Shown here one piece after another: positions 12,555-24,399 of a DNA stretch of 64,000 nucleotides; the first letter of the stretch is position 1, and the number at the start of each line of letters is the position of its first letter. Under the pieces are notes generated by a model that was given only the letters and a program-made list of their open reading frames with translations, was not told where the DNA came from and made no database searches. The stretch comes from Peromyscus leucopus (taxonomy: Eukaryota; Chordata; Mammalia; Rodentia; Cricetidae). The stretch covers positions 55,624,953-55,688,952 of the forward strand of contig NC_051068.1 of NCBI RefSeq assembly GCF_004664715.2, in the 5' to 3' direction. The position numbers and the translations under genes were made by a program.

Positions 12555-13740
12555 TTTTGAGCATTTTCACCCTTACTGTCCCCTTTCAAAGTCCTTCTGG
12601 ATATCCCATGTCCCCATCCCAATTTCATGTCCTCTTTTTTAGAGTAACTCATTACGTCCAACTAGTGATGCCCATCTATACATGGTTATTAGGCCATCCG
12701 CTGGAGCATGGTCATTATGGCAGGGGCCATATGGGGGAGGGGGAACTGACACCCCACACCTCAGCAGCCATCAACTATCATTTGCTCTTCTGCTAAGAAT
12801 GAAGCCCCTCCCCCAATCCACGCTGAAATGTCGAATGGCTTCATCTTGTGCAGATCTTATATAGGCAACCCCATCTGACATGAGGTCATGAGTGCAATGC
12901 TTCTGTCATATCCAGAAGATTGTTTCACGCAGTCTTTCCCAGTTCTTTCAGTCTTCCCTCTCCATCTCTTTTTGAGATGTTCCCTGAGAACTGGAGGTAG
13001 GAGATGTGATATTTGTGTCCCATTTATGGCTGAGCACTCTACAAGTACTTACTCTGTGCCTTTGACAAGCTGGGAGCCTCTGTATTCACTGCCACCCACC
13101 AGACAGAGAAGGTTCTTTCATGAGGAGTGAGAGTGGCGTTAATCAAAGAGTATAAATACACAAATTCGGAGGACAGTTTGACATTGAGTCAATTTGGCAG
13201 AATAATATAATAATAATAATAGGTTCACCCCTGGGGCCTAGGAGCTCCCACACCACAGGACCTGGTCATGTTTATGAGTTTACTCTCGAGGAAAGGTCCT
13301 TAAGTCCAATCAGAAAGAGGTTGGTTACACCCACAATACTCCTGCCATAGGGTTAGCTTGCCAGCCCAGTTGTTATTGCAGCTCACACACTTCACCACTG
13401 GGTAAGACTGCTGATCACTTTTGTCCCTAAACAGATTTAAATAACACTTTCTGGGACTGTGAAAGCTATCCATCAAGGTGGAACCTTTCAGGTAAGTACG
13501 AGTTTGACTTCTCCATACCCTGTGACCAAAGTGTGGAGTGTCTTCAGCAACAGGATATTGCTACCTAATTCTGGTGAGCAACCAAGAGCCTGCATTGTTT
13601 GGGGTCACCTGGAAATCCCTGAGCAACAACTCAAGAAGAATCCCTCACCTGGTACTGACCTTTTTGTTTGACAGCCTAAGGCTTCTGGGAAGGATATGAC
13701 ACCCTGCATAGGGTAATTCTACATCAGTTTTTCACGTGTG
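12555..13740 (-). mobile_element. LINE-1 3' region, antisense
   Basis: The segment corresponds in reverse to the long 3' non-coding region of an older murine-type L1. Landmarks are the phrase around GAGTGCAATGCTTCTGTCAT, the stretch around GCTGAGCACTCTACAAG, and the one around GACTTCTCCATACCCTGTGA. It is diverged and non-coding, and the open frames seen here (60-80 codons) are chance frames within the repeat. Confidence 0.65.
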
Positions 13741-14720
13741 TATGTATATTGTGTGAGCACATACACATACATTTCAGTAAGCTTAAAACTTACTATAACT
13801 TTCCACATAGCTTTTCAGATATCCTTAGTGTTAATTGTCTATCTTCTTGATTCCCTCTGCTGCCCTACCTCCCATCTACTTGTAGGTATACATTAAAAAA
13901 AAATGTTGATATGTCATTAAAACTGTGGTTTGCAAAAATAATACACAGAAGAAGTAATGTATTCTCAGCCTTGTCTAATGCACACAATAGCCTCACCACC
14001 CTCTATTAACTCTGAGCTGATTTATTTCATATTGAAAGACTATTCAACAAGTTCAAATACATCCTTATATGAGATTTAGATTACTAATGCCCTCTGAAAA
14101 GCTGTGTTGTATCATATTTCAAAGCAAGTAATGCTTCCTAAATTCTACATGAATTTTCCCTTTTCCAGATGGGTCAGTTTATCTGGTCTTGATTATCTCA
14201 CCTCACAGGAAACTGACAACTATTTGACTAACTGAAGTATGCCTTTACACTGCAATAATTTAAAATGAGACACTTGGAAGTATAAGACACACTGGGTCTT
14301 CTACAACTTATCCTACAAAATAGTTTATGAATATACTTATATCACATCTATGTATACATTTAGGCACAAATGTGCATATTTTTATATACTAATTCAGATA
14401 AAGGAATAAAAGAAAGTTATGATTGAAGAGTCACAACAGTGTGATCAGGACATTAAAAGCAGAACAGGAATCCACTGTCTCCTAAAGATCACACTAGATA
14501 ATGCATGTTCCTTAGTTTTTAAAGTTTTTTTCCCATCGGCCTTCAAAGTTTTGCTTCTACGATACAGCATTTTTCTTGATGTTATTTCATGAAATCTAAG
14601 CAGATAATCACATTTCCTCTGTTGTCTCTAACAACAGGATTGGAATCTGACAGAAATTAAATTCAATTTCTAAGCATCTTGTATATATTACATAACTGTG
14701 TACTTTGGCAAGTACGAGAG
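13741..14720. other. Unassigned AT-rich sequence
   Basis: No gene or clear repeat is visible apart from short A and T runs. Confidence 0.45.
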
Positions 14721-14724
14721 AAGG

Positions 14725-14876
14725 TTGGAGAAATGACTGAGCAGTTAAGAGTACTTGCTGTTCTTCCAGAGGAGGAGTTCATTTCACAGCACCCACATCA
14801 GAAGGTTCACAATAGCTAAAACTTCAGCTCCGTGGGGTTTGTCCCCCTCTTCTGGCTTCCACATGCAGCACGTGTG

Positions 14877-14915
<39 letters not shown>

Positions 14916-14975
14916 GCACATAGGCACACAGGCACACACACATAAATAACTAAATAATAACATCTTTAAAAACAA
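14725..14975 (+). mobile_element. B2/B3-type SINE with CA tail
   Basis: The start resembles the tRNA-derived head of rodent B2/B3 SINEs (GGTTGGAGAAATGACTGAGC, with the B-box-like GAGTTCATTTC). It is followed by the typical CCCTCTTCTGGCTTCCACATG phrase and a CA-rich tail at 14883-14912, then an A-rich end. The internal Pol III promoter is degenerate. Confidence 0.75.
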
Positions 14976-15539
14976 AAGTCTGACACAGTATCTGGAATAT
15001 GAACAAGATATTCCAAACTCGTACAGATTCACAACCTCCAAAAAGCAGTGGGGGTGAGAAAGGGAACTACAGAGGTTTTAAGAGATTCCCAAGCTTCACT
15101 TTGTATTTCCACCAAATACTTACAGGACTCTACTCTGCTGAGTGAAGTACTTAGTAAGTGTACTGGAGTATGAGCAGCCAAGACTGCACAGACTCACCAA
15201 GGGTACGCAGAAGGAGCAGGTGTTGAGGGGCAGTGTAAGACTTAGAGCGCCTCAGACCTGCCAAGACAGTTTCCTTCCCAACCATGGAAATTCACAGCAG
15301 GCAGATGTCTGCTGGAAAGAGTCCAGATCAAACAAGTCTAATTATGGGTTCTCAGATTGAGGGCATGTGTACAGAGACAGGCCATATTTTCCACATTGTG
15401 TTCTGGCACTAGAGAAAGCCCTTGAACAATAAGTCTAAGAATACTACCTTTGTCCTCCACATTCACTGTGGAGGAACTTGCTTGTGCCTGGGAATGCAAA
15501 ACAATGCACCTGAGCTCTTTAAGCACAAAAGGAAGTACT

Positions 15540-15607
15540 GAGGTGTGGCTCAGTGACACAGTAATTGCCTATCATACATGAAACCCTGGGGTCTATCTCC
15601 TGTGCCA

Positions 15608-15672
<65 letters not shown>
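15540..15672 (+). mobile_element. ID-type SINE with long CA tail
   Basis: A degenerate tRNA-Ala-like head (GTGTGGCTCAGTGACACAG) and CCCTGGGGTCTATCTCC lead into a perfect CA repeat of 62 bp at 15611-15672. Confidence 0.6.
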
Positions 15673-15675
<3 letters not shown>

Positions 15676-15994
15676 CAATCTCATGAATTTTATATTAAGA
15701 ATAAAAAAAGAATGCCCTGATTAAATGCTATTCAATGATGAAATGTTTTTTTAATAACTTCAAAATAGAAAAACTGTAACCTCATATTAAATACAAGGTG
15801 GGTAAATCAAGGAAGGCAAATATTATGAAAGTGAAGTATAAATCAAAACTAGAAAAGATTAAAGGTGCCTAGACAGTATGTAGCTGTGAAAAGGGGATTG
15901 ATAGAAGTTAGATAATATTTGAATATTTTTGAAAGCTAAGAAAAGCCTCATTGGAATTTCATGATTGGAGCTTTTGTTCTTCCGTTAAAAATAA

Positions 15995-16215
15995 ATTATA
16001 AATGGGTCAGTGGTTAAGAACACTGGTGACTCTTCCAGAGAACACAGGTTTGATTCCCAGTGCCAACAAGTTGGCTCACAGTGCTCTGTAACTCTGGTTC
16101 CAGGGATCTGCCACCCTTTATTGGCCTCCTTAGGCACAGCATGCCTGTGGTATATAGACATACATGCAGGCAAAACACTTATACACATAAAAGTGTTTTG
16201 ACAAAAAATTAAAAT
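15995..16215 (+). mobile_element. B2/B3-type SINE
   Basis: The head (GGGTCAGTGGTTAAGAACAC, then GGTTTGATTCCCAGTGCC) matches the tRNA-derived A and B box region of B2/B3. It ends in an A-rich tail with AAAATTAAAAT. The copy is diverged. Confidence 0.75.
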
Positions 16216-17480
16216 GATACGTGGTTAATGAATAGGTTGAATTAGGGATTGGGCTAGCAATAGAACTCAGATTTCCAATTGGTTCACCATAAAAGACATT
16301 CTTTTGCCTAATTGTGATGTGTAAATGTCCAAATTGTGTAGTGCTAGGTGCACTTTAAGGTAAAAGAAATACCACCACCCATGATTCAAGTATTCCATTA
16401 CTTCCTTCATGATGTCCTTTTCTATGGCCAAGCTAGCTCCTTCCTGTGCATGTTCTCCCAATTACTCACAGTAAGCCATGAAACTAGCTGCAGATTGGGT
16501 GTGCCCATCCCAAGGAGAAGGAACCTCCCTAAATATGGGTCCCTACCTCTATGGGTCCTGTTTAATCACACTGATATTCCTCTAAAATATCTAGGGACAT
16601 TTTTGACATCCCATGAGATATTTTAAGACTCATCTGACCTAAAGCATGAGCTATGTCAGACACTTACAAGTTTTATTTTGGAAAGTCCTTCAAAGCAGCT
16701 GACAATAATGTAAAAAGCCAGACTTGAGTGCCTGCTGACAGGAGAGATGCACCATTTGTATTAAGAGGGTGGCACAAAGAAAATAAATGGGGATATCAGC
16801 GATGAGCCCTAAATCAGGAGTCACAAGGACAGACCCTCTAAACTGAAGGCAATAACTTACAATTGAGCTGTTTCTCATAGGAGTATCCATTGCTGTATGC
16901 CTCACGCTGAGTAGACACAAAAAATGTGATGTCTGGAGACGGCTAATGAATTGCTGATGGAAGGCCAGTTAAGCTATTAATAGCTATGTGACCTCTTTCA
17001 GCAACTGGTTGCTTCAGCATGGGCAACAGCAGTGGACACAAGGAACACAGTCCAGGGGCTCATTAGCACACTGAGTTCCCGCCCTGCCCTAGCTCTCCTA
17101 AAGCCAGTGCTTTAACAAGACCCTCAGGTGACTCAAACATCCAAGGAAGTTTGAGGAGCAATTCTCTGAGAAAGTGGTCCTTTCCTTTTCAACGGCATGA
17201 AAAAAAAATTCACAATAATCCCAAATATGATGTGTAACTTCATCACTCATTCAGCAATCATCATTTGAAGCGCCTGCTTGAATTCATAGCATGAACTAGA
17301 ACTATAAGAGGCCACAGGCATTCACAGACACCTTACAGTGAAAAAGATAGCTGTGGTTTCATCAGTTATAGAATTATGGAATAAAGGAAAGAGGTAAAAA
17401 ATGGAAATGTTGATAAATATCAGGCACCCCTGCACTAGGTGCTAAGTGAGTGTACACAGGAATGACTTCAGGATGAGGGT
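16216..17480. other. Unassigned sequence
   Basis: No gene or repeat recognised. Several open frames of 60-92 codons exist, but none has a recognisable domain or flanking splice signals. Confidence 0.45.
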
Positions 17481-17484
17481 CAGA

Positions 17485-17675
17485 GACATGGTTCTATGGG
17501 TAAAGGCACCTGCTGAGTGATTAAGAGTTCTCCGTCCTCATGACCCACATAATGGAAGGAAAAACCAACTTGTTCAAGTTCTGCTCGGACCCTTACACAT
17601 GCACCATTGGACACACATGTGTGGGAGATATGTACACGCTAAGTTAAATGCAATAACATAATCTTTTCCTAAAAG
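17485..17675 (+). mobile_element. B3-type SINE, diverged
   Basis: The segment has the SINE-like phrase GGGTAAAGGCACCTGCTG, then CCCACATAATGGAAGGA, and a tail with TTACACATGCACCATTGG. It is an old copy with a poor tail. Confidence 0.6.
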
Positions 17676-18544
17676 AATGACAAGCTGAGTTTTGCTCACT
17701 AAACTGGAAAAGGAAACAAATACAGATAATACAACAATTCTTAAAAGCTTATAGGACAATTTAGTTAAAACAAACCCCACCTACGCTAGCTCATATGTTA
17801 GTAGGTCAGCTTCCCATGTGCTAACCTCTCTCACAATATCACCAAGAAACAATCAGAGTAAAAAATCACAGGAGATTGCTGTATTTTGGGCAGTCATTGT
17901 GTGAAAGTGTCATTCTAAGACTGGAAAAACAATACAGAAACTAAAGGATTACCCGCCTCTGGCAATGTGGATGAAAAGAAAATGACTTCAGAAAGCTCTT
18001 ACAAATAGGTAGCTTAACAGCCTGCAGCAGCCCCCATGTGCTGAAATTCCCTTTGGCAGAAGAACTTGCCAGATGCAGTCTGAATGACAGACCCACTAAT
18101 ACAACAGGCTGTGTGCACTATAGACTCTCAGCGGACCCATGAGTCCAGAAGGCCAAAGAACAGGCAAAGAATTGAAAACTCTCGGCCCATTTGTATTGTA
18201 TATAAGCTTTATTTTCAAAAATTACCTGAACCTTCAGTGAAAAGTCAGTGAATAAGTGATTACTTCAAATGTCCATTCGTAGCCATTGGTCCCCTTATAG
18301 TGTGCAGCAAGCTGTACAGAGTTTCACAGACAGATTTTAGTTTAAAGCTCCGGTCTCTTTTTCAGTTTTGTGATACAGAGAAAGTTATTTATCATTCAGG
18401 AGCACTCACTGGCCTTTTGCTATTTGTTATAAAACAGCGATGGCACCTGCCTCCCAAGATAAGCAAATTCGGTATTAGTGAAGCGCCATTTTAAAGTGCT
18501 TTACTGAAGTGTGATGAAAAGCAACTTGATCCCCCTGGAATTCT

Positions 18545-18660
18545 GCACTTGAGGAGGTGAAGGCAATAAGATCCAGAGTTCAAGATTATCTTCTGCTACA
18601 TTTAGCAAGTTTAAGGACAACCTATGTTACATAAAACTCTATCTCGGAAAAGAAGAAAAG
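18545..18660 (+). mobile_element. Old B1-type SINE fragment
   Basis: Diverged 7SL-derived phrases (CACTTGAGGAGGTGAAGGC, then AACTCTATCTCGGAAAAGAA) are in the B1 order. The 5' end of the SINE is missing. Confidence 0.5.
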
Positions 18661-18913
18661 CAACTAGATTAATTTCAGTTTCAAGAGAATAGCCCCCAAG
18701 AAAGCATCATGATTATTTATGCCACAAACCTATCTGTCACCTCCAAAAGTTGCTTCCTACCTTCTTTGTGTGTGTGATAAGAAAGAATGCTTAACACAGA
18801 ACTCTCATCTTAGAATTTTAAATACATGCTCTTATCTCTAAGCGTCATGTTAAACAGTGGACCTCCTGCTTAATTACTTACTCCTCCTGTGCAACTGAAG
18901 CAAACCCTTAATC

Positions 18914-18916
<3 letters not shown>

Positions 18917-18982
<66 letters not shown>
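18917..18982 (+). repeat. (TC)n microsatellite
   Basis: Perfect TC/GA repeat of 66 bp, a polypurine-polypyrimidine tract capable of triplex (H-DNA) formation. Confidence 0.95.
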
Positions 18983-18985
<3 letters not shown>

Positions 18986-19139
18986 CCCTCTGACCCTGGG
19001 AACCAGAATCTTCCCCTCTGCTTTGATAAGTTTGACTACTTTGTGTTCGTCATGCAGAATTTGTCTTGTCTGATTGATTTCAGTTATCCCAAGGTCATCC
19101 AGGTTCCCCTGTGTTGTTATAAATGGTAAGATTTCTTCC

Positions 19140-19400
19140 TTTGTCTAGATTAATAATAATCCATCATATAAATATATCTTATTTCTTTCTCCATCCATCA
19201 AGAGATACTTAAGTTGCTTCCACATTTTGGTTGTTATGAATAACACTTCATAAGCTTGAGATTTCAGAGATTTGTTTAAGGTCTTGATTTCACTTCCTTT
19301 GGACATGTATCTAGGAAACATATTTATGAATCAGATAGCATTTCTATTCAACATTTTTGGTGAACCTTGATACTATTTTTTATAATTGTAGAATCAACTG
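19140..19400 (-). mobile_element. Ancient LINE-1 fragment, antisense
   Basis: Read on the minus strand it resembles the 3' part of an old mammalian L1 (L1M type). The plus-strand phrase TTGCTTCCACATTTTGG and the following GTTATGAATAAC are the usual landmarks. It is degenerate and non-coding. The flanking 19400-20150 has no recognised feature. Confidence 0.55.
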
Positions 19401-20151
19401 AAAATCCTAACAATAGCATCCAAGTTCCTTTACTGGTACATTTTTACTCAGAGTGACCTTTTGATTTTGTGAACACATCATGCTACCAAAAATGAGTTGA
19501 TATTTCACCACTGGGTTTCTTTGCAGCTCCCAGATGATCAGTAGACATTGGCCACCTTTTCATATACCTGCACCACTGTAATGTCTTACCTGGAACTATC
19601 TGTATTCAGTATCATTGTCCAGTTTCAATAAGGTTATTTGGCTTTTTGCTATCAAATTATAAGAGCTCATAGTATGATTTCTATATTAATTCTTTATTAA
19701 ATATAATGTGAATAATTTGACATTAAAAGTATAACCAAGTTTATTTGATAGCACAGGGACATTAATCTTACCCTATAAGCTTCAACAAGATGCCCATCAG
19801 CTGTTAGTTGATATCTGAGGCAAATTTCTAAGGAGTAAAATTAACTAAATTAAAACACATTTGGGGAGAACATTTTAAGTATGAGAGCATTAGCAAAGGC
19901 CACATGATGTTCAAGAGCATGCCTGCTCTATGTCACCAAAGAAAACAAAATTCTTCTGATCTCAAGGAGAATGAGGACCATGATGAGGCTGCCAGGGAAT
20001 GACATGTTAAAGTGCAGACAGCATGAGTATACTTGGAAAACACTGAGGTTTTTATTCTAGGAAAGTAACAGAGCCAGATCTACATTTTGTACCTGCCACC
20101 ATCCCCAGTTCCAGTATCAAAACTCACAAATATTTCACCAAAATGTGCAGG

Positions 20152-20265
20152 TACAAGCTGGGAGTCTTGGCAACAGCTGCAATCTCAGCATCAGGAAGGA
20201 AAGTCAGAAATGTTGTGAGCTCCAGGGCAACCCAATCTACACAGTGAGAACCAATCTCCAAAAAA
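20152..20265 (+). mobile_element. Old B1-type SINE
   Basis: Diverged B1 wording (GCTGCAATCTCAGCATCAGG, then TCCAGGGCAACCCAATCTAC) ends in a short A run. The copy is old. Confidence 0.55.
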
Positions 20266-20269
20266 ATTT

Positions 20270-21842
20270 CCATGAAGGCATGTTGAGAGTCATTCATTAC
20301 TAGTACAATAACAAAGTCAGTAAATTTTTCAAAAATATTAAAACAAACAACCCATTCAATTACTTATCAAGAAGGTTTTTATTTTCTATTGTTTTTCTAA
20401 ATCAAACAGAAGTCATTAGTACAATAGTACTTCATCATTTTCTCCCATTTACTTTTTAGCTATTGTTCCATATTAGTCATGGTACCCATGGCTTTCTGCA
20501 CTCTGCCACTGAACTACCCTTCTGCGCACAGTTCCTTTTGATATCTTTTTTTCACTAGGAAAAGAAAAGGGTAAAACCATCACTAACATGACATTTGAGT
20601 GATATTTGGCAAATCCTTGAGAGTGATGTCAAAGCAGCAGAAGAAAAGGAGTTGGCAACTGGTTGGAGAATAAGTTGGCAGGGACAACTTTAGGGACAAG
20701 AGCTATGCTGCCACTCTTGACACTCCCCCTAGAGATGTGTGCTTGTCCCAGCATGTTTCTTCTTATATCCCCCTCAGTTTCTATACATCAAATGTGCTTC
20801 CCTTCCTCATCTACCTCCAAATGTTCTCCATCTTCCAAGCTCAGACAGTGTCCTCCATTCCCTTATTGCATAAACACCATTATTTTCTTCCTGGTAAGAG
20901 AAGCTATAAAAACAAACACATTTATCACCATACAGTATATTTGTTCCCATTGTTCTGTGTCCCATCAACTGGATTTTCAAGCCTTGCCATGTGGGACATA
21001 GTATTATTACTCCTTTCTTAAATCTTCAAATGTCCAGAATCAATGGAAAATCCATTTGGCCCTTTATCATTTTACCTTTCCCCCTTAGTGGCTCTCATTA
21101 CTTTTGCTGTGTGGATGAGAGAAAGAGGGGTAGGGAGAGAAAAGAGAGAGAGATGAAGAGAGTGGATATGGGGATTTGTGTCTGTGTCAAACTTCCAGTA
21201 GCATAATCATCTTTGAATCAAAAGTCCCTAGAGAAGGAAGTAATCTCAAGACATCTGCTTGTCTTGCATTTGCTATCACTCATCTGAAGATAAGATCTGG
21301 TATTTATTTAGTTTATCTTGGACATTGCTTGCTCATTTTTTTCCCTTTGTTTTGGCAACCAGATTTTTTTCTTTATCCCATCCATATACTCCCTTTAGCT
21401 TCAGGGACAAGACACTTAGACCAAATCTTTCCCAGATTTCCTTGTTTCCAGACCCTAGATATGACTCACACTGCCAGTGACCTAACTGGGTATAGGATTT
21501 GGAAGCAAAGATACAAAACCTACTCCTTCATCTTGCAGAGCTAAAGTGAGTGGGCAAGCAACTTTAGCCAGTACCAGAGGTTTAACAGTGGCTTCACTCA
21601 CTTAATGTGATAACTGTCTCTCTGCAACTGAGAAAATGTGACAATGTGAGGTTGGAGATCTGGATTTTTTGGGCCTCATCTGAAATCTCAAGTACCTTTA
21701 CTGATGCCCAATGGCCTTGGCCTTTCTAGTTGTTTACAAAGCTCTCATTCACTATAATAAATGCCCTTTGCTAGAAATACCCAAGTGAATGGATCATCAA
21801 CGACATACAACTCCCACTCACACAATGCAATTCTTGTCTCAA
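20270..21842. other. Unassigned sequence
   Basis: No gene or repeat recognised. Open frames of up to 122 codons at 20663-21544 overlap one another in pyrimidine-rich sequence and show no domain. A purine-rich run lies at 21115-21165. Confidence 0.4.
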
Positions 21843-21925
21843 GCTTGGGTTGTTGCATAGTTGTAGAGCATTTGCCTAGTATATGCAAGACCATGGGTTC
21901 TGTCCTCTGCACTGAAATCAAAAAT
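21843..21925 (+). mobile_element. ID-type SINE, diverged
   Basis: It carries the ID phrase GTTGTAGAGCATTTGCCTAG and CATGGGTTCTGTCCTCTGCA, the A and B box region of the tRNA-Ala-derived ID family. Confidence 0.7.
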
Positions 21926-21929
21926 CCTG

Positions 21930-23047
21930 CCTTGCTAAAAGAAGATATGCAAGGTAATTGTGACCAGTAGATTCTTAATTTGGAACACTTTGAATTTCCA
22001 TATTCCTGTGTTTTTAACCTGTATAAGTAACCCTCTGTGGGTTTCTTTGAGTAACTAATAAGTGAACTCGCACAATGAGAATTTTCAAGTATGTCTTTGG
22101 AGAAAAAAATTAAATAGGAAGAGAAGATGTTATTTTCCACTCTGTGAGCAGCTTTGGGAGAAACAGGAAATAATGTGCGGGGTGAGAAGAGGAGAAACGA
22201 GCAGCCTGCTCAAGGATGAAAAGAAAATAATGGGAAGTCAGCTGTGCTTAAGAAGCAATCTCTGTAATTAGTGGTAAGTATGCATTTATCATGACTAATT
22301 ACATCCAAAACTTCTATCTCATCAGAAACCTCCATCTATGCCAGACATGGAACTGCCTCAAAAGACTCATTCACAAACATTATTTCTTCAGAGAAACTCG
22401 TCCTTAAGAACTCTCACCCTATGTCATTTGGTATGCCCATTCATTGGACACTCGCTGGGACTGTTAGTTGATCCTTTAGTCCATACAGACACTTACAAGC
22501 AATGGAGGGAGTCACTGATGTGAAAACAACTGAGTCACTGTGCTCACAAAGCTCATGACACAGTGTGGGACTCAGTGTGAGATGCAAACAAAGCACAGGT
22601 AAGTCAAATCATTTCAGATGTTAAAAAGTCATAAACTAAAGGAAACCAAATGATGGACTGATTATATTGTGGATGTAGGGGAACATTATGTAGAGAATGG
22701 GATGCAGGAGAAGGCTTTCTAAGAAGACAATATTTAAGCTTATAGCTGGAACATAATGAGCCAGACACATAAAAACAGAAGAAAAACCTTTCATTTTTCT
22801 ATTTGGATGAAAAGTCATGACTGTCATCAAGTGAAGAGACCTTGCCAGGGCTGGCTGAAGTTGTGTTTCAAAAGGAAGGGCATGGTGAGTGAAAGGAAGG
22901 TGCTGGAAGGCTCTGTGTATTTGAACAAACCTGCTCCTCACAAGATTATGGAAGCAATCATGGGACAGACATAAGACCTCATTCTCTTGAGCAGCAGCCC
23001 ATAAATGCAAAGAAAGAAGAAACTTCCATGTGTTTTGCCCAGTTTCA

Positions 23048-23048
<1 letters not shown>
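21930..23048. other. Unassigned sequence
   Basis: I see no gene or clear repeat. A long minus-strand frame (22636-23100, 154 codons) begins inside the CA microsatellite and reads through ordinary sequence. It has no recognisable domain. Confidence 0.45.

Positions 23049-23099
<51 letters not shown>
23049..23099 (+). repeat. (AC)n microsatellite
   Basis: Perfect AC repeat of 51 bp. Confidence 0.95.
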
Positions 23100-23101
<2 letters not shown>

Positions 23102-23424
23102 AAGAGAGGGAGAGCTCTTCTCTCACCTGTAGTGTTCCAAAAGCATCTCTACAGTGATACCTGTGCCTATCTTTACAAAAAGAGCAAGTGTAACCGAAAT
23201 ATACTGTGTTCTAATCTGACCTCTGACAAATTTGCCTGAGCAAGACTATAACAAAGCCAAAACATAATAATTAAATTGAAAGATGGTCTGATGAGAAAAT
23301 TTAATCAAACAATGAATTCATGTGTTCCGTTTTTCAATTCAAGATCAATGCATATAAATATTGGGTGCTACCAATTCTAAAGGGAAGTGTTTTTTTATAT
23401 TATTATCATTAATACTATGGTTGA

Positions 23425-23630
23425 GATGAAAAATCTGTGAACCTAGATTGGAAGAAAATGTGTGCAAAAGATAGAATAAACTTACTCAAAATATAATAAC
23501 TCAATATTCAGCAATAAGAAAACCCAATTTAAAATGAGTCACTCAACAAAAGACTGGATGTTAAAAAGGCATATGAAAATATGTTCCACATTATATTCAT
23601 CAAGAAAATACAAACTAACAAAAGATATTA
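23425..23630 (+). mobile_element. Ancient LINE-1 fragment
   Basis: It contains old L1 ORF2-end wording such as TCACTCAACAAAAGACTGG and GAAAATATGTTCCACATTAT. The copy is diverged and non-coding. Confidence 0.6.
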
Positions 23631-23639
23631 ATGTACTTC

Positions 23640-23915
23640 CAGTAGGACCCTGATCAGCTGCCATGAGTGAACTGTCCTGGAAAGAGGACTTGAACCTTCC
23701 CAGGCTCTATATTTCTGCCTTCCTGTGCCTCCCTCACCCATGCTCCTGCCATGATGTCATCTGCCATGCTGTGATATAGCTACACGGCCCCAAAACAGAG
23801 CCAATCAAAAATCATGCCATACTCCCGGATTTCTAGAACTGCGAGCTAAATCAATCTACCAACCACCAAGCCTCTGGTGTTACTTTACAGCAACAGGAAA
23901 CAGGCTAACACAATC
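23640..23915 (+). mobile_element. MaLR-like LTR fragment
   Basis: The end carries the MaLR-type sequence AGAACTGCGAGCTAAATCAA, then a degenerate GTGTTACTTTACAGCAAC and AGGCTAACACA. Such an order is typical of old MST/MLT LTRs near their 3' end. The assignment is by wording only. Confidence 0.55.
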
Positions 23916-24343
23916 TCTTGTGGATTTTTGTCAGTGCCTGAGAATTAAACTGACATTTAAAAAAAGATCATTATGAGAAAAGCATGCACACTTAATACAC
24001 ATTTATTTATGTTTTATATATTGAAGTTATTGGAAGGAAATAAAGACCCAGTGCTGCAATTAGAGCAAATCTTTATGCATTAAGATGACAAAACCTGTGT
24101 ATAGTAAGTACATTTTCCATTACCATCTAGGAATCCCCTCAATGACTTAATCACCACAGTCCAAGCCCCATCACGTCTTAGCATCACCTGGCAGGGGACC
24201 AAGCTTTCAACACAAGAATATCAGAAAAACCGATCAAACCGTATTTATTGCATTGCAGAATAGGAAATTACAGAAGTGTGGCAAGGCAATATGGCTTGGT
24301 CTTTCATAAACAATTGTTTACAGCAGCATTTGGCAAGACAAGA

Positions 24344-24345
<2 letters not shown>

Positions 24346-24391
<46 letters not shown>
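24346..24391 (+). repeat. (GT)n microsatellite
   Basis: Perfect GT repeat of 46 bp. Confidence 0.95.
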
Positions 24392-24392
<1 letters not shown>

Positions 24393-24399
24393 TTTGTGT

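Noticed and set aside
15601..15672. Possible CRISPR-like or satellite array
   Set aside because: It is a simple CA microsatellite. No spaced repeats of any kind that would suggest an array occur in the window.
20663..21544. Cluster of overlapping plus-strand frames of 71-122 codons
   Set aside because: They lie in overlapping frames in pyrimidine-rich DNA and have no domain.
22636..23100. 154-codon minus-strand frame
   Set aside because: It starts in the CA microsatellite and shows no recognisable domain or gene context.
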